From positions 186,001-250,000 of the forward strand of contig OW818685.1 in NCBI GenBank assembly GCA_942493245.1: a stretch of 64,000 nucleotides of DNA, given 5' to 3'. Origin of the DNA: DAOPYU01 sp942493245 (GTDB lineage Bacteria > Sumerlaeota > Sumerlaeia > UBA8349). The notes below the pieces were generated by a model. It was not told the origin of the DNA. It saw nothing but the letters and a program-made list of their open reading frames with translations, and did not search any database. The position numbers were made by a program, and so were the translations under genes. Below, one piece after another: positions 33,770 to 42,511 of this stretch; the first letter of the stretch is position 1; the number at the start of each line of letters is the position of its first letter.

Positions 33770-35050
33770 ATGGTAAAGAAAACGGAGTTGACACGGCGAG
33801 ATCTCCTGAAGACCTCGGCCATGGTGGCGGGCGCTCTGACGATGACGAGCGCGGGCATCGCATTCGGAGAAGTCCAGGGCAGCGACACGATTCGCGTGGG
33901 CGTGATCGGTTGCGGCGGACGCGGCTCGGGCGCGGCGGACAATTGTGTCGCCTCGTCCAAGGGCGTCGAAATCGTCGCGCTGGCCGATGCTTTCCAGGAC
34001 CGGGTGAACGGCCTGAAGGGCAAGTACAAAGTGCCGGACAACCGGTGCTTTGTGGGCTTGGACGCCTACAAGCAGTTGCTGGCGCTCAGCGACATCAATC
34101 TGGTGATCCTGGCGACCCCGCCCGGGTTCCGGCCCGTCCATTTTGCGGCGGCGGTCGAAGCGGGCAAGAACGTTTTCACCGAAAAACCGGTGGCGGTGTG
34201 CCCGACGGGCATCAAGATGTTCAAGGAAGCCGCCAACAAGGCCAAGGAAAAAGGCCTGGCGGTGGTGGCCGGCACGCAGCGTCGCCACGAGCCTCGCTAC
34301 ATCGAGACCATCAAACGCATCCAGGACGGCGCCATCGGCGAGATCGTCTCGGCGCAGTGCTATTGGAACATGGGTTCGCTGTGGAACGCTGACCGCACCG
34401 ACAAGATGACCGACATCGAGTGGCAGCTGCGCAACTGGCTCTATTTCACGTGGCTGTCGGGCGATCATATCGTCGAGCAGCACGTTCACAACCTTGATGT
34501 CATCAACTGGGCGATCGGGAGTTTGCCCGAAACGGTGCATTCGCTGGGCGGCCGTCAGTTCCGCACCGACCCGAAGTTCGGCCAGATCTTCGACCACTTC
34601 GGCACCGAATTCATCTATCCCAACGATGTGCGCACGATCAGCATGTGCCGCCAGATCGAGGGCGCCAACGACCGCGTTTCCGAGCGTGTGGTGGGCACGA
34701 AGGGCACGTCGGACTGCGGGGGAACGATCACGGGCGAAAACAAATGGACGTTCGACGACAAGGGTCAGCCCGTTGATCCGTACGTGCAGGAGCACACCGA
34801 CCTGATCGCCAGCATTCGCGCCGGCAAACCGCTCAACGAGGGCATCCAGGTGGCCGACAGCACGCAGTGCGCCATCATGGCCCGCGAGTCGGCCTATTCG
34901 ATGGTCCAGTTCAAGCGCTCGTGGTTCGAGAGCAAGTGTACGTTGAATCTGCTCCCGGCCGCCGACCTGAAGATGGATACGCCGAAACCGGTGGACCCAG
35001 TCGCGGTGCCCGGCAAGTACCAACTGGCCGGATACTCGAGACGCGGTTGA
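33770..35050 (+). CDS. Tat-exported Gfo/Idh/MocA oxidoreductase (1)
   Basis: This is a 426-residue NAD(P)-dependent oxidoreductase with a classic Tat signal (TRRDLLKTSAMVAGALTMTS, RR at residues 9-10). The Rossmann domain holds the dinucleotide loop RVGVIGCGGRGSGA (about 42-55). The family's EKPVA motif (catalytic Lys) is at about 138-142. The C-terminal domain carries FTWLSGDHIVEQHVHNLDV and GTKGTSDC, typical of secreted members. Tat export implies folding with NAD(P) bound in the cytoplasm, as shown for Zymomonas glucose-fructose oxidoreductase. A strong purine-rich site (GGAGAAGAG) precedes ATG 33770. Substrate unknown; oxidation of a sugar hydroxyl is expected. Confidence 0.9.
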   Translation: MVKKTELTRRDLLKTSAMVAGALTMTSAGIAFGEVQGSDTIRVGVIGCGGRGSGAADNCVASSKGVEIVALADAFQDRVNGLKGKYKVPDNRCFVGLDAYKQLLALSDINLVILATPPGFRPVHFAAAVEAGKNVFTEKPVAVCPTGIKMFKEAANKAKEKGLAVVAGTQRRHEPRYIETIKRIQDGAIGEIVSAQCYWNMGSLWNADRTDKMTDIEWQLRNWLYFTWLSGDHIVEQHVHNLDVINWAIGSLPETVHSLGGRQFRTDPKFGQIFDHFGTEFIYPNDVRTISMCRQIEGANDRVSERVVGTKGTSDCGGTITGENKWTFDDKGQPVDPYVQEHTDLIASIRAGKPLNEGIQVADSTQCAIMARESAYSMVQFKRSWFESKCTLNLLPAADLKMDTPKPVDPVAVPGKYQLAGYSRRG

Positions 35051-35150
35051 CGGTCGAGCGCGCCGCAGGCGGCGACAAGCCGCCGGACGGAAAGCCAGGG
35101 GCTTTCCGCGAATGCACAGAAGGTCAGATAGAGAGCAAAGGAGATTTCTG

Positions 35151-36476
35151 ATGGCAACGCCAGAAAGCGATATGATGAAAGTGGCCGCGGGAGTGGCCGC
35201 GGCGGGGATGATGGCGGGCATGGTGCATGCCGCCGGTTCGGAAGTGTTGAAAGTGGCCCTGCTGGGTTGTGGCGGGCGTGGCAATGGCGCGGTGCGCAAC
35301 TGCATGGACGCCGATCCGGGCGTGCAGGTGGTGGCGGTGGCCGACCTGTTCGAGAACAAGGCCAAGGGCACCCGCGAGCGGTTGATGAACGAGCAGAAGT
35401 ACAAGGACCGCATCAAAATCTCGGAAGAGAACGTGTTCTGGGGTTTCGACTGCTACAAGAAGATCGCCACGGTGGACTGCGACCTGGTCATTATGGCCAC
35501 GGCGCCGGCGTTCCGTGGGCGCCAACTCATGGCCGCCATCAAGGCGGGCAAGAACGTTTTCACCGAAAAACCGGTGGCGACGGATGTGGCCGGGTGTCTC
35601 GAAGTGATGGAAGCGGCCAAACTGGCCAAAGAGAAGAAACTGGCGATCGTGTGCGGGACGCAGCGCCGGCACGAACCGCACCGCATGGAACTGATGCAGA
35701 AGATCCACGACGGCGTGATCGGCGAACTGGTCGGCGGCCAGTGCTACTGGTTCGGCGGCGGCATCTGGTACCATCGTCCGTCGGAAGGGATGAGCGAACT
35801 CGAGTGGCAGTGCAACAACTGGTACCACTGGACGTGGCTCTCGGGCGACCAGATCTGCGAACAGCACATCCACAACATTGACGTGATGAACTGGTGCTTC
35901 AACGGTCCGCCGAAGAACTTCCTGTCCGTGGGCGGGCGTTGCTGCCGCGACTACAGCGAAGACGCCAAGGCGGCCTGCGCGTTCTTCAACGGTGGCAAGA
36001 CCGATGGGTGGGAAAAGTACAATGGCAATATCTGGGACCACATTGTGGCCGAGTTCGAGTATGCCAACGGCGCGCGGGTGATGAGCTTCAGCGGCCACGG
36101 GCCGGGTACGGGCCGCGGCGACGAGAAGATCGTCGGCACCAAGGGCACGAGTAACTGCCAGGACCGTTGCGTGGACCACAAGGGCGCCAAATTGTACGAG
36201 TATGCGGAACAGGGCCAGCGGATCGACCCGATGGTGCTCGAGCACCGCGACCTGATCGCCAGCATCCGCAAGGGCGAACCGCTCAACGAAGGCCAGCGCA
36301 TCGCCGAGAGCACGCTGACGGCCATCGGCGCGCGTATCTCCGCCTACACGGGCAAGAGCTTCTCGTGGAACGCGCTGCTGAAGATGAAACAGAACCTGGT
36401 GCCGTCGGACGAAGAACTCAAGGCCGGCCCCGGCCTGTTCCACCCGATCGCGACCGGTGGGGACAAGTTGTTCTAA
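35151..36476 (+). CDS. Gfo/Idh/MocA oxidoreductase (2), signal region lacks twin arginine
   Basis: This is a 441-residue paralogue of the preceding gene: VALLGCGGRGNGAVRN (about 35-50), ENVFWGFDCYKKI, NVFTEKPVATDVAGC (EKP motif), TQRRHEPHRMELMQKIHDG, WLSGDQICEQHIHNIDVMNW and GTKGTSNCQ match it block for block. The N-terminus (SDMMKVAAGVAAAGMMAGMVHAAG) keeps the hydrophobic Ala/Gly/Met-rich core of a Tat signal but has no RR pair, so export by Tat is doubtful. The ATG at 35151 has AAGGAGA 7 nt upstream and is secure. It ends the operon before the terminator at 36542. Its substrate may differ from that of paralogue 1, because the central segment (FNGGKTDGWEKYNGNIWDHI) is unique. Confidence 0.88.
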   Translation: MATPESDMMKVAAGVAAAGMMAGMVHAAGSEVLKVALLGCGGRGNGAVRNCMDADPGVQVVAVADLFENKAKGTRERLMNEQKYKDRIKISEENVFWGFDCYKKIATVDCDLVIMATAPAFRGRQLMAAIKAGKNVFTEKPVATDVAGCLEVMEAAKLAKEKKLAIVCGTQRRHEPHRMELMQKIHDGVIGELVGGQCYWFGGGIWYHRPSEGMSELEWQCNNWYHWTWLSGDQICEQHIHNIDVMNWCFNGPPKNFLSVGGRCCRDYSEDAKAACAFFNGGKTDGWEKYNGNIWDHIVAEFEYANGARVMSFSGHGPGTGRGDEKIVGTKGTSNCQDRCVDHKGAKLYEYAEQGQRIDPMVLEHRDLIASIRKGEPLNEGQRIAESTLTAIGARISAYTGKSFSWNALLKMKQNLVPSDEELKAGPGLFHPIATGGDKLF

Positions 36477-36541
36477 GAAGGAACGCGTCGTCCGGGTTCA
36501 CAGAGAGTGAGCGCGGACGAAGTGCGATGGATCCGAAAAAG

Positions 36542-36592
36542 AAGACCGCGTTGGCAGACGATCGAGTGTCCGCTAACGCGGTCTTACTTTTT
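36542..36592 (+). terminator. Intrinsic terminator of the Gfo/Idh/MocA operon
   Basis: AAGACCGCGTTGGC (36542-36555) pairs with GCTAACGCGGTCTT (36572-36585), with one G-T pair and a 16-nt loop, followed by ACTTTTT. It lies 66 nt after the oxidoreductase stop. Confidence 0.8.
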
Positions 36593-36620
36593 GTGAGGGC
36601 AAGGGGATTCTTAGAAAAAC

Positions 36621-36647
36621 GGGCCTGTGCTTTGAAAGCACAGGCCC
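36621..36647 (-). terminator. Intrinsic terminator of the GH36 gene
   Basis: GGGCCTGTGCTTT and AAAGCACAGGCCC (36621-36647) form a perfect 13-bp stem with a minimal loop. On the minus strand it is followed by GTTTTTCT, a proper T-tract, and lies 35 nt after the GH36 stop. Together with the plus-strand terminator just before it, it separates two convergent units. Confidence 0.8.
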
Positions 36648-36681
36648 GAACAATGCGAGGTATTTGGAGGGAGCAGTCAAA

Positions 36682-38721
36682 TTACAGTTTTTTGTAGATC
36701 AGGAGCGCGGAGCCGGGTTTGGTCGGGAGGGCAATCCGCAGACCCTGTTCCATGAGTTCCTGGCCGGTGGTTTTCGTCTCTTCGTGCGTGTCGAGGTTGG
36801 TCACCTGGTAGGTGGCCGCCGGATCGAGTTCATGGAGCGGAAGGCGGGCCGTTTCATAGTTGCTATTCGGGCGCCGCAAAGCGACAACCAATCCCTGGTT
36901 CTTCTCCGGCGTGTCGAGCTGGTAGGCCATCCACTGATCGGCGGTCTGGGAGTAGGGGGTCAGGGGGTAGTAATCACCATAATAGAAATCGCGGATGCCG
37001 ACATACTGGTCGAGTGTTTTGCGCGCCCAGTCGAAGGGGAAGTTGTCCGGCAGTTTCTGGGTTGGTCCGTCGCCGGAGTGGTTCCAGTTGATGCAGAGGC
37101 TGCTGCTCATACTGCTTCGGAATTCGTAGGTGTCGCCTTCGCGGTCCTGGCTGATGGCGTTGAGAGGAACCCAGGCGAGCAGGCCGTAGGTGTGGCACTG
37201 GTGGGCGATGGCATCGCGCGGGCCGTCGGTGCGCCAGAAGGGGGTGGCGCGCCCCACGGTTTCGAGATCGATACGGCGGCCCCCCGAGGCGCAGTTGTCG
37301 ATGATGAGATTGGGATCGCGTTCGAGCAGGCCGTCCCAGAAGGCGTAAAGCCCCTCAATATAGCGGATTTCGCTCATCCCCTGACGGTCGGGGGTGTCGT
37401 TTTTCTGCCAGAAGGGGGCGGGGTCAATATTGTAGTCTTGGCGGTAGCAGCCGAGGCCGAATTCCTTGATCCGGTCGGAGATGAAGTCGGTCACGAACTT
37501 GCGCGCCTCGGGGTTGCCAAAATTCATCAGGCTGTTGTCGCCCCCGTCTTCCAGAAGCCATTTTCCGGTGAATTTCTGGTGCCAGGGGGTCCCCTTGAAA
37601 ACCCGTTCGGGTTCGAACCAGACCATGAGTTCGCGTTTGTCCGAACGCAGGAGGTCGCTGAGCGCTTTGAAACCTTTCGGGTAGAGGTTGGTCTTGACGT
37701 CCCAGTACCCCACGTTGACGGACCAGAGTTCCGCCTTCTCGACTTCGGGTTTTCCGTACCACCCGGCGTCGATCCAGTAATACTCGATAGGCAGGCGATG
37801 CTCGATGAACTTACGGATGTTGTCTTCGTGGACTTCGGCAGTGGTGCCGCCCCAGTTGCCGCAGGTGATGGGCGCCTGGAGGGGTTTCCCGTTTCTCTGT
37901 GGGCAATGGTGTTTCAGAATGAACTGGCGCAGCAGGTTCTGGCCGCGCCAACGGTCCCCTTTGTAGAAGAGCGCCAGCATGCTGGGGGTCCGGATTTCTT
38001 CACCCGGATGCAGAACCAGGTGGGTTTTGGCCATGCCAGCCTGGATCTGGACGGCGCCCTGGCTGTCCGACTGGAATTGGGCGGCCCAGCGCCCGCTCCA
38101 GCCCACCGCCAGCATGACCCCGGAGTTTGTGCCTTCAAGGTTGAAGAAGGGGAGGACTTCACTTGAGGAGCGCCCGTCGTTGGGCTGAAGCGCGAATTTT
38201 TCGCCCGCTTTCATTTCCAAGGTCTGCGGGGCGAAGTCGTCGAATGTGGAGACACCGCCTTTGGCCCAGTGCAGGGTGGGGGGAGTCGAGGCAGACACCT
38301 CGAACAGAGAGTCGAGCGCCTGAATGTTTTCAAGCAGGGGGGAATCCTGTTTTCCTGTGTTTTTGAACCGGACGACCCATTCGACCGCCGGAAAATCCTT
38401 ATAAACCTGGGCCGAAACTTGGACCTGCAGACCGGTCTGGGGGTCGCGGAAGGTCACTTCGCGCAGTTCGCCTCCCCCGGGCAGGGGCGAATTGCGCGTT
38501 TCCCGTTCCCAGTTCTTCAGGAGATCGCCGCTCGGCTTGCTGTCGAAAAGGAATGAGAATCGGACGGGACTGGCAGAACCAAACGCGGTTTCGGCCCATT
38601 GTCGGCTCTGGGTCAATTCGCCCGCGTCGGGTGTCAAGGCGTGGACGGAGGCCAGCGCGAGCAGGTGAAAGGCGGCTGCCCAGAGGAAGAGATAGCGGTT
38701 TCTGTAAAGATGATGTTTCAT
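36682..38721 (-). CDS. Secreted alpha-galactosidase (GH36 melibiase)
   Basis: This is a 679-residue exported enzyme with a signal peptide (LFLWAAAFHLLALASVHA, about 11-28), an N-terminal beta-sandwich (30-270), and a GH36 barrel. Barrel motifs are WIDAGWYG (316-323), ELMVWFEPERV (364-374), GCYRQDYNIDP (nucleophile D429), and DNCASGGRRIDLE (acid/base D485), a hallmark of GH36. GWSGRWAAQF in the N-domain is also typical. It should release terminal alpha-galactose outside the cytoplasm, which galK/galT could then use. The ATG at 38721 has AAGGGG upstream. The gap 38722-38960 upstream shows nothing clear. Confidence 0.9.
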   Translation of the reverse strand: MKHHLYRNRYLFLWAAAFHLLALASVHALTPDAGELTQSRQWAETAFGSASPVRFSFLFDSKPSGDLLKNWERETRNSPLPGGGELREVTFRDPQTGLQVQVSAQVYKDFPAVEWVVRFKNTGKQDSPLLENIQALDSLFEVSASTPPTLHWAKGGVSTFDDFAPQTLEMKAGEKFALQPNDGRSSSEVLPFFNLEGTNSGVMLAVGWSGRWAAQFQSDSQGAVQIQAGMAKTHLVLHPGEEIRTPSMLALFYKGDRWRGQNLLRQFILKHHCPQRNGKPLQAPITCGNWGGTTAEVHEDNIRKFIEHRLPIEYYWIDAGWYGKPEVEKAELWSVNVGYWDVKTNLYPKGFKALSDLLRSDKRELMVWFEPERVFKGTPWHQKFTGKWLLEDGGDNSLMNFGNPEARKFVTDFISDRIKEFGLGCYRQDYNIDPAPFWQKNDTPDRQGMSEIRYIEGLYAFWDGLLERDPNLIIDNCASGGRRIDLETVGRATPFWRTDGPRDAIAHQCHTYGLLAWVPLNAISQDREGDTYEFRSSMSSSLCINWNHSGDGPTQKLPDNFPFDWARKTLDQYVGIRDFYYGDYYPLTPYSQTADQWMAYQLDTPEKNQGLVVALRRPNSNYETARLPLHELDPAATYQVTNLDTHEETKTTGQELMEQGLRIALPTKPGSALLIYKKL

Positions 38722-38960
38722 GGTTTATCCCCTTTTCGAACAGTATTGGGTAGCGGACGCCACCAACCTGGATGTCTGTAACGGGGAGGCTGGTCGGGGC
38801 CCTTTTGTCACATGGATTGGGTTTCCTGACGGACAATTTCCCTCTCAGAAGTCCTGTGCGTGAACGTGCTTTATATGTGTCTTTCAAGGGGTACAGTGAG
38901 TCTGTGTTTGGGAGACAGACTGTTGACGGCCTGGACCGGAGAGATCCACGGGTACCTGAA

Positions 38961-38986
38961 ACAAAAACGAGGGCCGAAGCCCTCTG
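38961..38986 (-). terminator. Intrinsic terminator of the tRNA-Pro transcript
   Basis: GAGGGC (38969-38974) and GCCCTC (38979-38984) flank a CGAA loop, read as a stable TTCG tetraloop on the minus strand. It is followed on that strand by GTTTTTGTTT. It begins about 20 nt beyond the 3' end of the tRNA. Confidence 0.75.
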
Positions 38987-39003
38987 TTTTCAGGTGATGA
39001 AGG

Positions 39004-39079
39004 TGGTCGGGGTGGCCGGGCTCGAACCGGCGGCCTCAGCGTCCCGAACGCTGCGCGCTACCAACTGCGCCACACCCCG
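39004..39079 (-). tRNA. tRNA-Pro (anticodon CGG)
   Basis: The reverse complement folds as a 76-nt tRNA with an encoded CCA end. The acceptor stem CGGGGTG pairs with CACCCCG, with discriminator A. The D arm is GCGCAGTTGGTAGCGC. The anticodon stem CAGCG/CGCTG has loop TTCGGGA (CGG, reading the Pro codon CCG). The T arm is CCGGTTCGAGCCCGG. C1-G72 with A73 is normal for bacterial tRNA-Pro. A terminator lies immediately downstream. Confidence 0.95.
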
Positions 39080-39383
39080 ACGCGGTAAGGCGTGTATCTT
39101 TAGCGACTTTGAAATGGTTTGTCAATGGGAGAATGCGCGAAAAAACAAGAATTGTGAGCGTGGGTAGACGCGGAAAAGGGGGGAGAAGAAGAGAGAAAAC
39201 CGTGCCTGCAGTACAAATTGAGAGAGAAGGAGGGCCTCCAGAGGCGAACGGTGTCTTTCGGATAGGAAACAACCATTTGGATCTGATAGAGTTACTCCGT
39301 TGTGTGACAAGTGGCTGAGGCGTCAGGGAACATTCGGGGATGGAATCGGAATGGTGGAGACAGGGAAAGGAAGAAGGGAAAAC

Positions 39384-40298
39384 ATGATCCGCACTCTTAT
39401 GGCAGGTATATGGGTATTTCTGTTTTTTTCGATTCGATCAAATGGAATGTGTTCGGATGTCACATTCGATAACTTGATAAAAGATCCTTTGAAATGGGTT
39501 GTCTCGCAGGCACAAGAGGAAGGTGCTGAAGTGTATGTATTGGCCATTGATATAGATGGCGATGGCTTGAACGACGTCTTGATTGGTGAAAATCTTGTGA
39601 CAAGGAAAAACAAATTCATGAAGGTCGAGCTGGATTGGTGGATTTATCTGAAGGTTCCGGGGGGATACAAAGAGGTGCTCCAGTCCGTGAATTTTAATAA
39701 GGAATACCTTGCATTGGAAAATAGTGCTACAACTGGAACGAGGGTTATCACTTTCTTTGAAGATAAAAGGGGAGACGCCCAGGCAGGAACGGTTCTCAAA
39801 GGAGATGGTCATATCTTCAGGTTTGATCCCCAGACCTTTTTTCTTCAGGAAGGAGAGGCAGTCAATTCGACGAGTGATACATTCAAGACTCTTTTCGCGA
39901 ACAATTATGTGACAAGAATCAAAACGCTTTCTCAGGCTGAGATCAACCGATTCTACAAAATTAGAGTGTTCCCAGCAGGGAAAAGAGAAGATTACGAAAA
40001 TGATATAATTAAGTATAAGGACCTGGAAGTCCTCCCCCGTACCGACCCGAGCAGCGACACGACCGGAACGCTGTTGACATATGGGATTATTCTGGGGAAT
40101 TACACCACGTCCGAAACGCTCCAGTTGCAGGCGCAGGCGGGCGGCACCTCGCAGACGCTTCGGGCGAAGGGTGGGAAGGGCGGCGCGACCGGCAAGGATC
40201 GGAAGAAACCGGACTCGAAAGTCCCCCCGACCCCGAAGGCTCCCGAGAAAGCCTCCAAAAAAGAAAAGACCCCGTCTGTTCCCTCCAAAGGTGTTTGA
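39384..40298 (+). CDS. Secreted protein with Asp-rich (EF-hand/FG-GAP-like) motif and basic tail
   Basis: This is a 304-residue protein with a signal peptide (LMAGIWVFLFFSIRSNGMCS, about 5-24). YVLAIDIDGDGLNDVLIG (51-68) is a DxDxDG calcium-binding loop as in FG-GAP/VCBS repeats. The middle is mixed alpha/beta without a family I recognise. Residues about 235-304 are low-complexity (Gly/Lys/Pro). Base composition changes sharply inside the gene: it is AT-rich to about 40020 and GC-rich after, starting at the LPRTDPSSD segment, so the 3' third may have a different origin. The ATG at 39384 has AAGGGA close upstream. The upstream 304-nt gap (39080-39383) shows nothing else. Confidence 0.65.
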   Translation: MIRTLMAGIWVFLFFSIRSNGMCSDVTFDNLIKDPLKWVVSQAQEEGAEVYVLAIDIDGDGLNDVLIGENLVTRKNKFMKVELDWWIYLKVPGGYKEVLQSVNFNKEYLALENSATTGTRVITFFEDKRGDAQAGTVLKGDGHIFRFDPQTFFLQEGEAVNSTSDTFKTLFANNYVTRIKTLSQAEINRFYKIRVFPAGKREDYENDIIKYKDLEVLPRTDPSSDTTGTLLTYGIILGNYTTSETLQLQAQAGGTSQTLRAKGGKGGATGKDRKKPDSKVPPTPKAPEKASKKEKTPSVPSKGV

Positions 40299-40302
40299 AT
40301 CT

Positions 40303-40420
40303 GAAAGCCGCAGTCGAGTATCCGGGCGCGACTTTTCTTTCCGGCGGGCGGGGCGCCCTCCCGGGAAGGCCTGTTTTCGGAGGGGGAAATGGATTTTACT
40401 GGGAGCGCCTGTTTCTTCCA
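40303..40420. repeat. Degenerate MITE-like D element (partial)
   Basis: AAAGCCGCAGTCGAG near 40306 resembles a decayed terminal repeat. It is followed by TTCTTTCCGGCGGGCGGGGC then GCCCTCCCGGG, matching the G-rich internal hairpin of the copy at 15825-16046. GGGAGCGCC and CCATTGGCC further on are decayed remnants of the second hairpin. No second terminus was found. The rest of the 331-nt gap before the ABC operon is empty apart from the strong Shine-Dalgarno of the next gene. Confidence 0.45.
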
Positions 40421-40629
40421 TTGGCCGGAGCGGACCGCTGGTGTCTCACACCCTTTCTCGTTTTTCCCTTGTGAATTCGCCTCTCAGGCCTTACTTTTCA
40501 TGCCGGATACTGGCGCGGAGCGGGCGCCGGGCCTGAAGGGGATCCATTTCCTGTGAGGAGAAGGGTTTACCCCCGGTTGCGGCCCGGAATTTTCCCGCGC
40601 GCGGTACCGTTTGCCTTGGAGGCGGCGGC

Positions 40630-41601
40630 ATGATTGAAGTCAACCATCTTCGCAAAGTCTATGGCGACACCGTGGCCGTGGACGATGTTTCGTTCGAGGT
40701 GCCCGAAGGGGAAATCCTCGGTTTCCTGGGGCCGAACGGCGCGGGCAAGACCACCACGATGCGCATCCTGACGGGGTTCACGCCCGCTTCGGGCGGGCGC
40801 GCCGTGATCGGCGGCTTTGACGTCTCGACCCAGTCGCGCCAGGTGCGTTCGATTCTGGGGTACCTGCCCGAGAGCGCGCCGATATATGGCGAAATGACCG
40901 TGCGGGGCTATGTGGATTTTTTCGCCGAGGTCAAGGGGTTGGGCGGCTCGGCCCGGCGCAGGGCGGTGGACCAGGCGATCGAGGAGTGCGGTCTGGACGA
41001 CGTGGCCGAGCGGTTGCTGATGAACCTGTCGAAGGGGTACCGCCAGCGCGCGGCGCTGGCGCAGGCGGTGGTGGGCGACCCGCGGGTGGTGATCCTCGAC
41101 GAGCCGACCGTGGGGCTGGACCCTCGTCAGATTCGCGGCATCCGGTCGCTGATCCGGAAAATGGCCCAGCGGCGCACGGTGGTGCTGAGTACGCATATTC
41201 TGTCCGAGGTGAGCCTGACCTGCACCCGTGTGCTGATTATCAAGTCGGGGCGCGTGGTGGCCACCGGAACCCCGGACAATATCCAATCGAACATCGAGCG
41301 CCCGAATCGGATGGTGGTGTGCGCCCGGGGCGCTTTCGACTCGGTGCATGGCGCACTCGTGCGGACGCAGGATGTCGAACATGTGCGGTTGACCGGGTCG
41401 CACCCGACCGATCCGCTGGCGGCGGGGGATTACGAGTTCCACGTGACCCTTCGGGGGCAGGCCGACGCGCGCGCGCTGCTGGCCCGCGCGGTGATCGAGT
41501 CCGGGCACGACCTGCTCGAGCTGCGTTCGGTGGGGTTGAGCCTCGAGGACGTGTTCCTGCACACCATTTCGTCAGGCGAAGTCGAGCGTGTCGAAGCGTA
41601 G
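40630..41601 (+). CDS. ABC transporter ATP-binding protein (GldA/NatA-like)
   Basis: This 323-residue ATPase drives an ABC-2 type exporter. Walker A is GPNGAGKTTT (34-43), the signature is NLSKGYRQRAALAQAVVGDP, Walker B is VVILDEPTVGLDP, and the switch is STHILSEV. The NLSKGYRQR signature and the long C-terminal regulatory domain (about 220-323) are typical of the GldA group. The ATG at 40630 has GGAGG at ideal spacing. It is followed by its permease (15 nt gap), a GldG-like protein and a DUF4340 protein, a four-gene operon known from many bacteria. The transported substrate is not known. Confidence 0.92.
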   Translation: MIEVNHLRKVYGDTVAVDDVSFEVPEGEILGFLGPNGAGKTTTMRILTGFTPASGGRAVIGGFDVSTQSRQVRSILGYLPESAPIYGEMTVRGYVDFFAEVKGLGGSARRRAVDQAIEECGLDDVAERLLMNLSKGYRQRAALAQAVVGDPRVVILDEPTVGLDPRQIRGIRSLIRKMAQRRTVVLSTHILSEVSLTCTRVLIIKSGRVVATGTPDNIQSNIERPNRMVVCARGAFDSVHGALVRTQDVEHVRLTGSHPTDPLAAGDYEFHVTLRGQADARALLARAVIESGHDLLELRSVGLSLEDVFLHTISSGEVERVEA

Positions 41602-41616
41602 AAAAGGAGAGCGGTT

Positions 41617-42477
41617 ATGACAGAATCCACCCCGCTTCCAGAGTTCCAGCCGGATGCCGCGTCCGTTGTCGTCCCGTCCCGGGCGGGGGGCGGTTCGGGT
41701 TTCTGGCTCTTCTGGGCGGTTTTCAAACGCGAATTGCGGCAATATCTGCAAACGCCGGGGACGTATGTCGCGCTGGCGTTTTTCCTGATTCTGTCCGGTT
41801 CGCTTTTCACGCTGATCATCGGCGACTACCTGACCGCCTCGGCTCAGGTGACGTCCGGGGGGAAGCCTCTGGGTGAGGGCGAATTGCCTCTGGATCCGAC
41901 GGTGCGCATCATCACGCAGTTGTTCTCGACTCTGAACTTCCTGATGCTGTTTCTGATTCCGATCCTGACGATGCGGCTGGTTTCGGAGGAGAAGCGCAGC
42001 GGGACGTTCGAGTTGCTGCTTTCGACTCCGCTGGGCAACTGGAGTATTCTGCTGGGGAAATTTCTGGCGGGTCTGAGCATGGGGGCGCTTCTTCTGGCGC
42101 TGTGCGGGGTGTATCCACTGTTGTGCCGGTCGTTCTGCCAGCCCGAGACGCCGGTCGTGCTGTCCTGTTTTCTGGGGTTGTTTCTGATCATTGTGTCCTA
42201 CACGGCGTTCGGCCTGTTCGCTTCGTCGCTGACCGAGAGCCAGATTGCCAGCGCGGTGCTTTCGTTTGCGGGTCTGTTGTTGTTCCACATGGTGGGGTGG
42301 CTTTTCAAGTCGGGTACGCTGGGCGCGGTGGCCTCGGGGTTGTCCATCTACCAGCACTCGGACAGTTTCACGCGCGGGGTGGTGGCGTCGCACGACGTGG
42401 TCTTCTTCATTCTATTCACGATCTTTTTCCTGTTCCTGACGGCGCAGTCGCTCGACGCGCGCCGCTGGCGGGCGTAG
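41617..42477 (+). CDS. ABC-2 type permease (GldF-like)
   Basis: This is a 286-residue membrane subunit with about six transmembrane segments: YVALAFFLILSGSLFTLIIG, FLMLFLIPILTMRLV, MGALLLALCGVYPLL, VLSCFLGLFLIIVSYTAFG, AVLSFAGLLLFHMVG and VVFFILFTIFFLFL. The conserved RLVSEEKRSGTFELLLSTPLG cytoplasmic coupling segment and FKRELRQYLQTPGTYVAL are diagnostic of GldF/CcmB-like ABC-2 permeases. The first 30 residues are Pro/Ser-rich and look disordered. It sits between the ATPase and the GldG-like subunit with short gaps. Confidence 0.9.
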   Translation: MTESTPLPEFQPDAASVVVPSRAGGGSGFWLFWAVFKRELRQYLQTPGTYVALAFFLILSGSLFTLIIGDYLTASAQVTSGGKPLGEGELPLDPTVRIITQLFSTLNFLMLFLIPILTMRLVSEEKRSGTFELLLSTPLGNWSILLGKFLAGLSMGALLLALCGVYPLLCRSFCQPETPVVLSCFLGLFLIIVSYTAFGLFASSLTESQIASAVLSFAGLLLFHMVGWLFKSGTLGAVASGLSIYQHSDSFTRGVVASHDVVFFILFTIFFLFLTAQSLDARRWRA

Positions 42478-42511
42478 CGGGGGCCGGGTGGCCGGAGGAG
42501 TAATCCGAACA

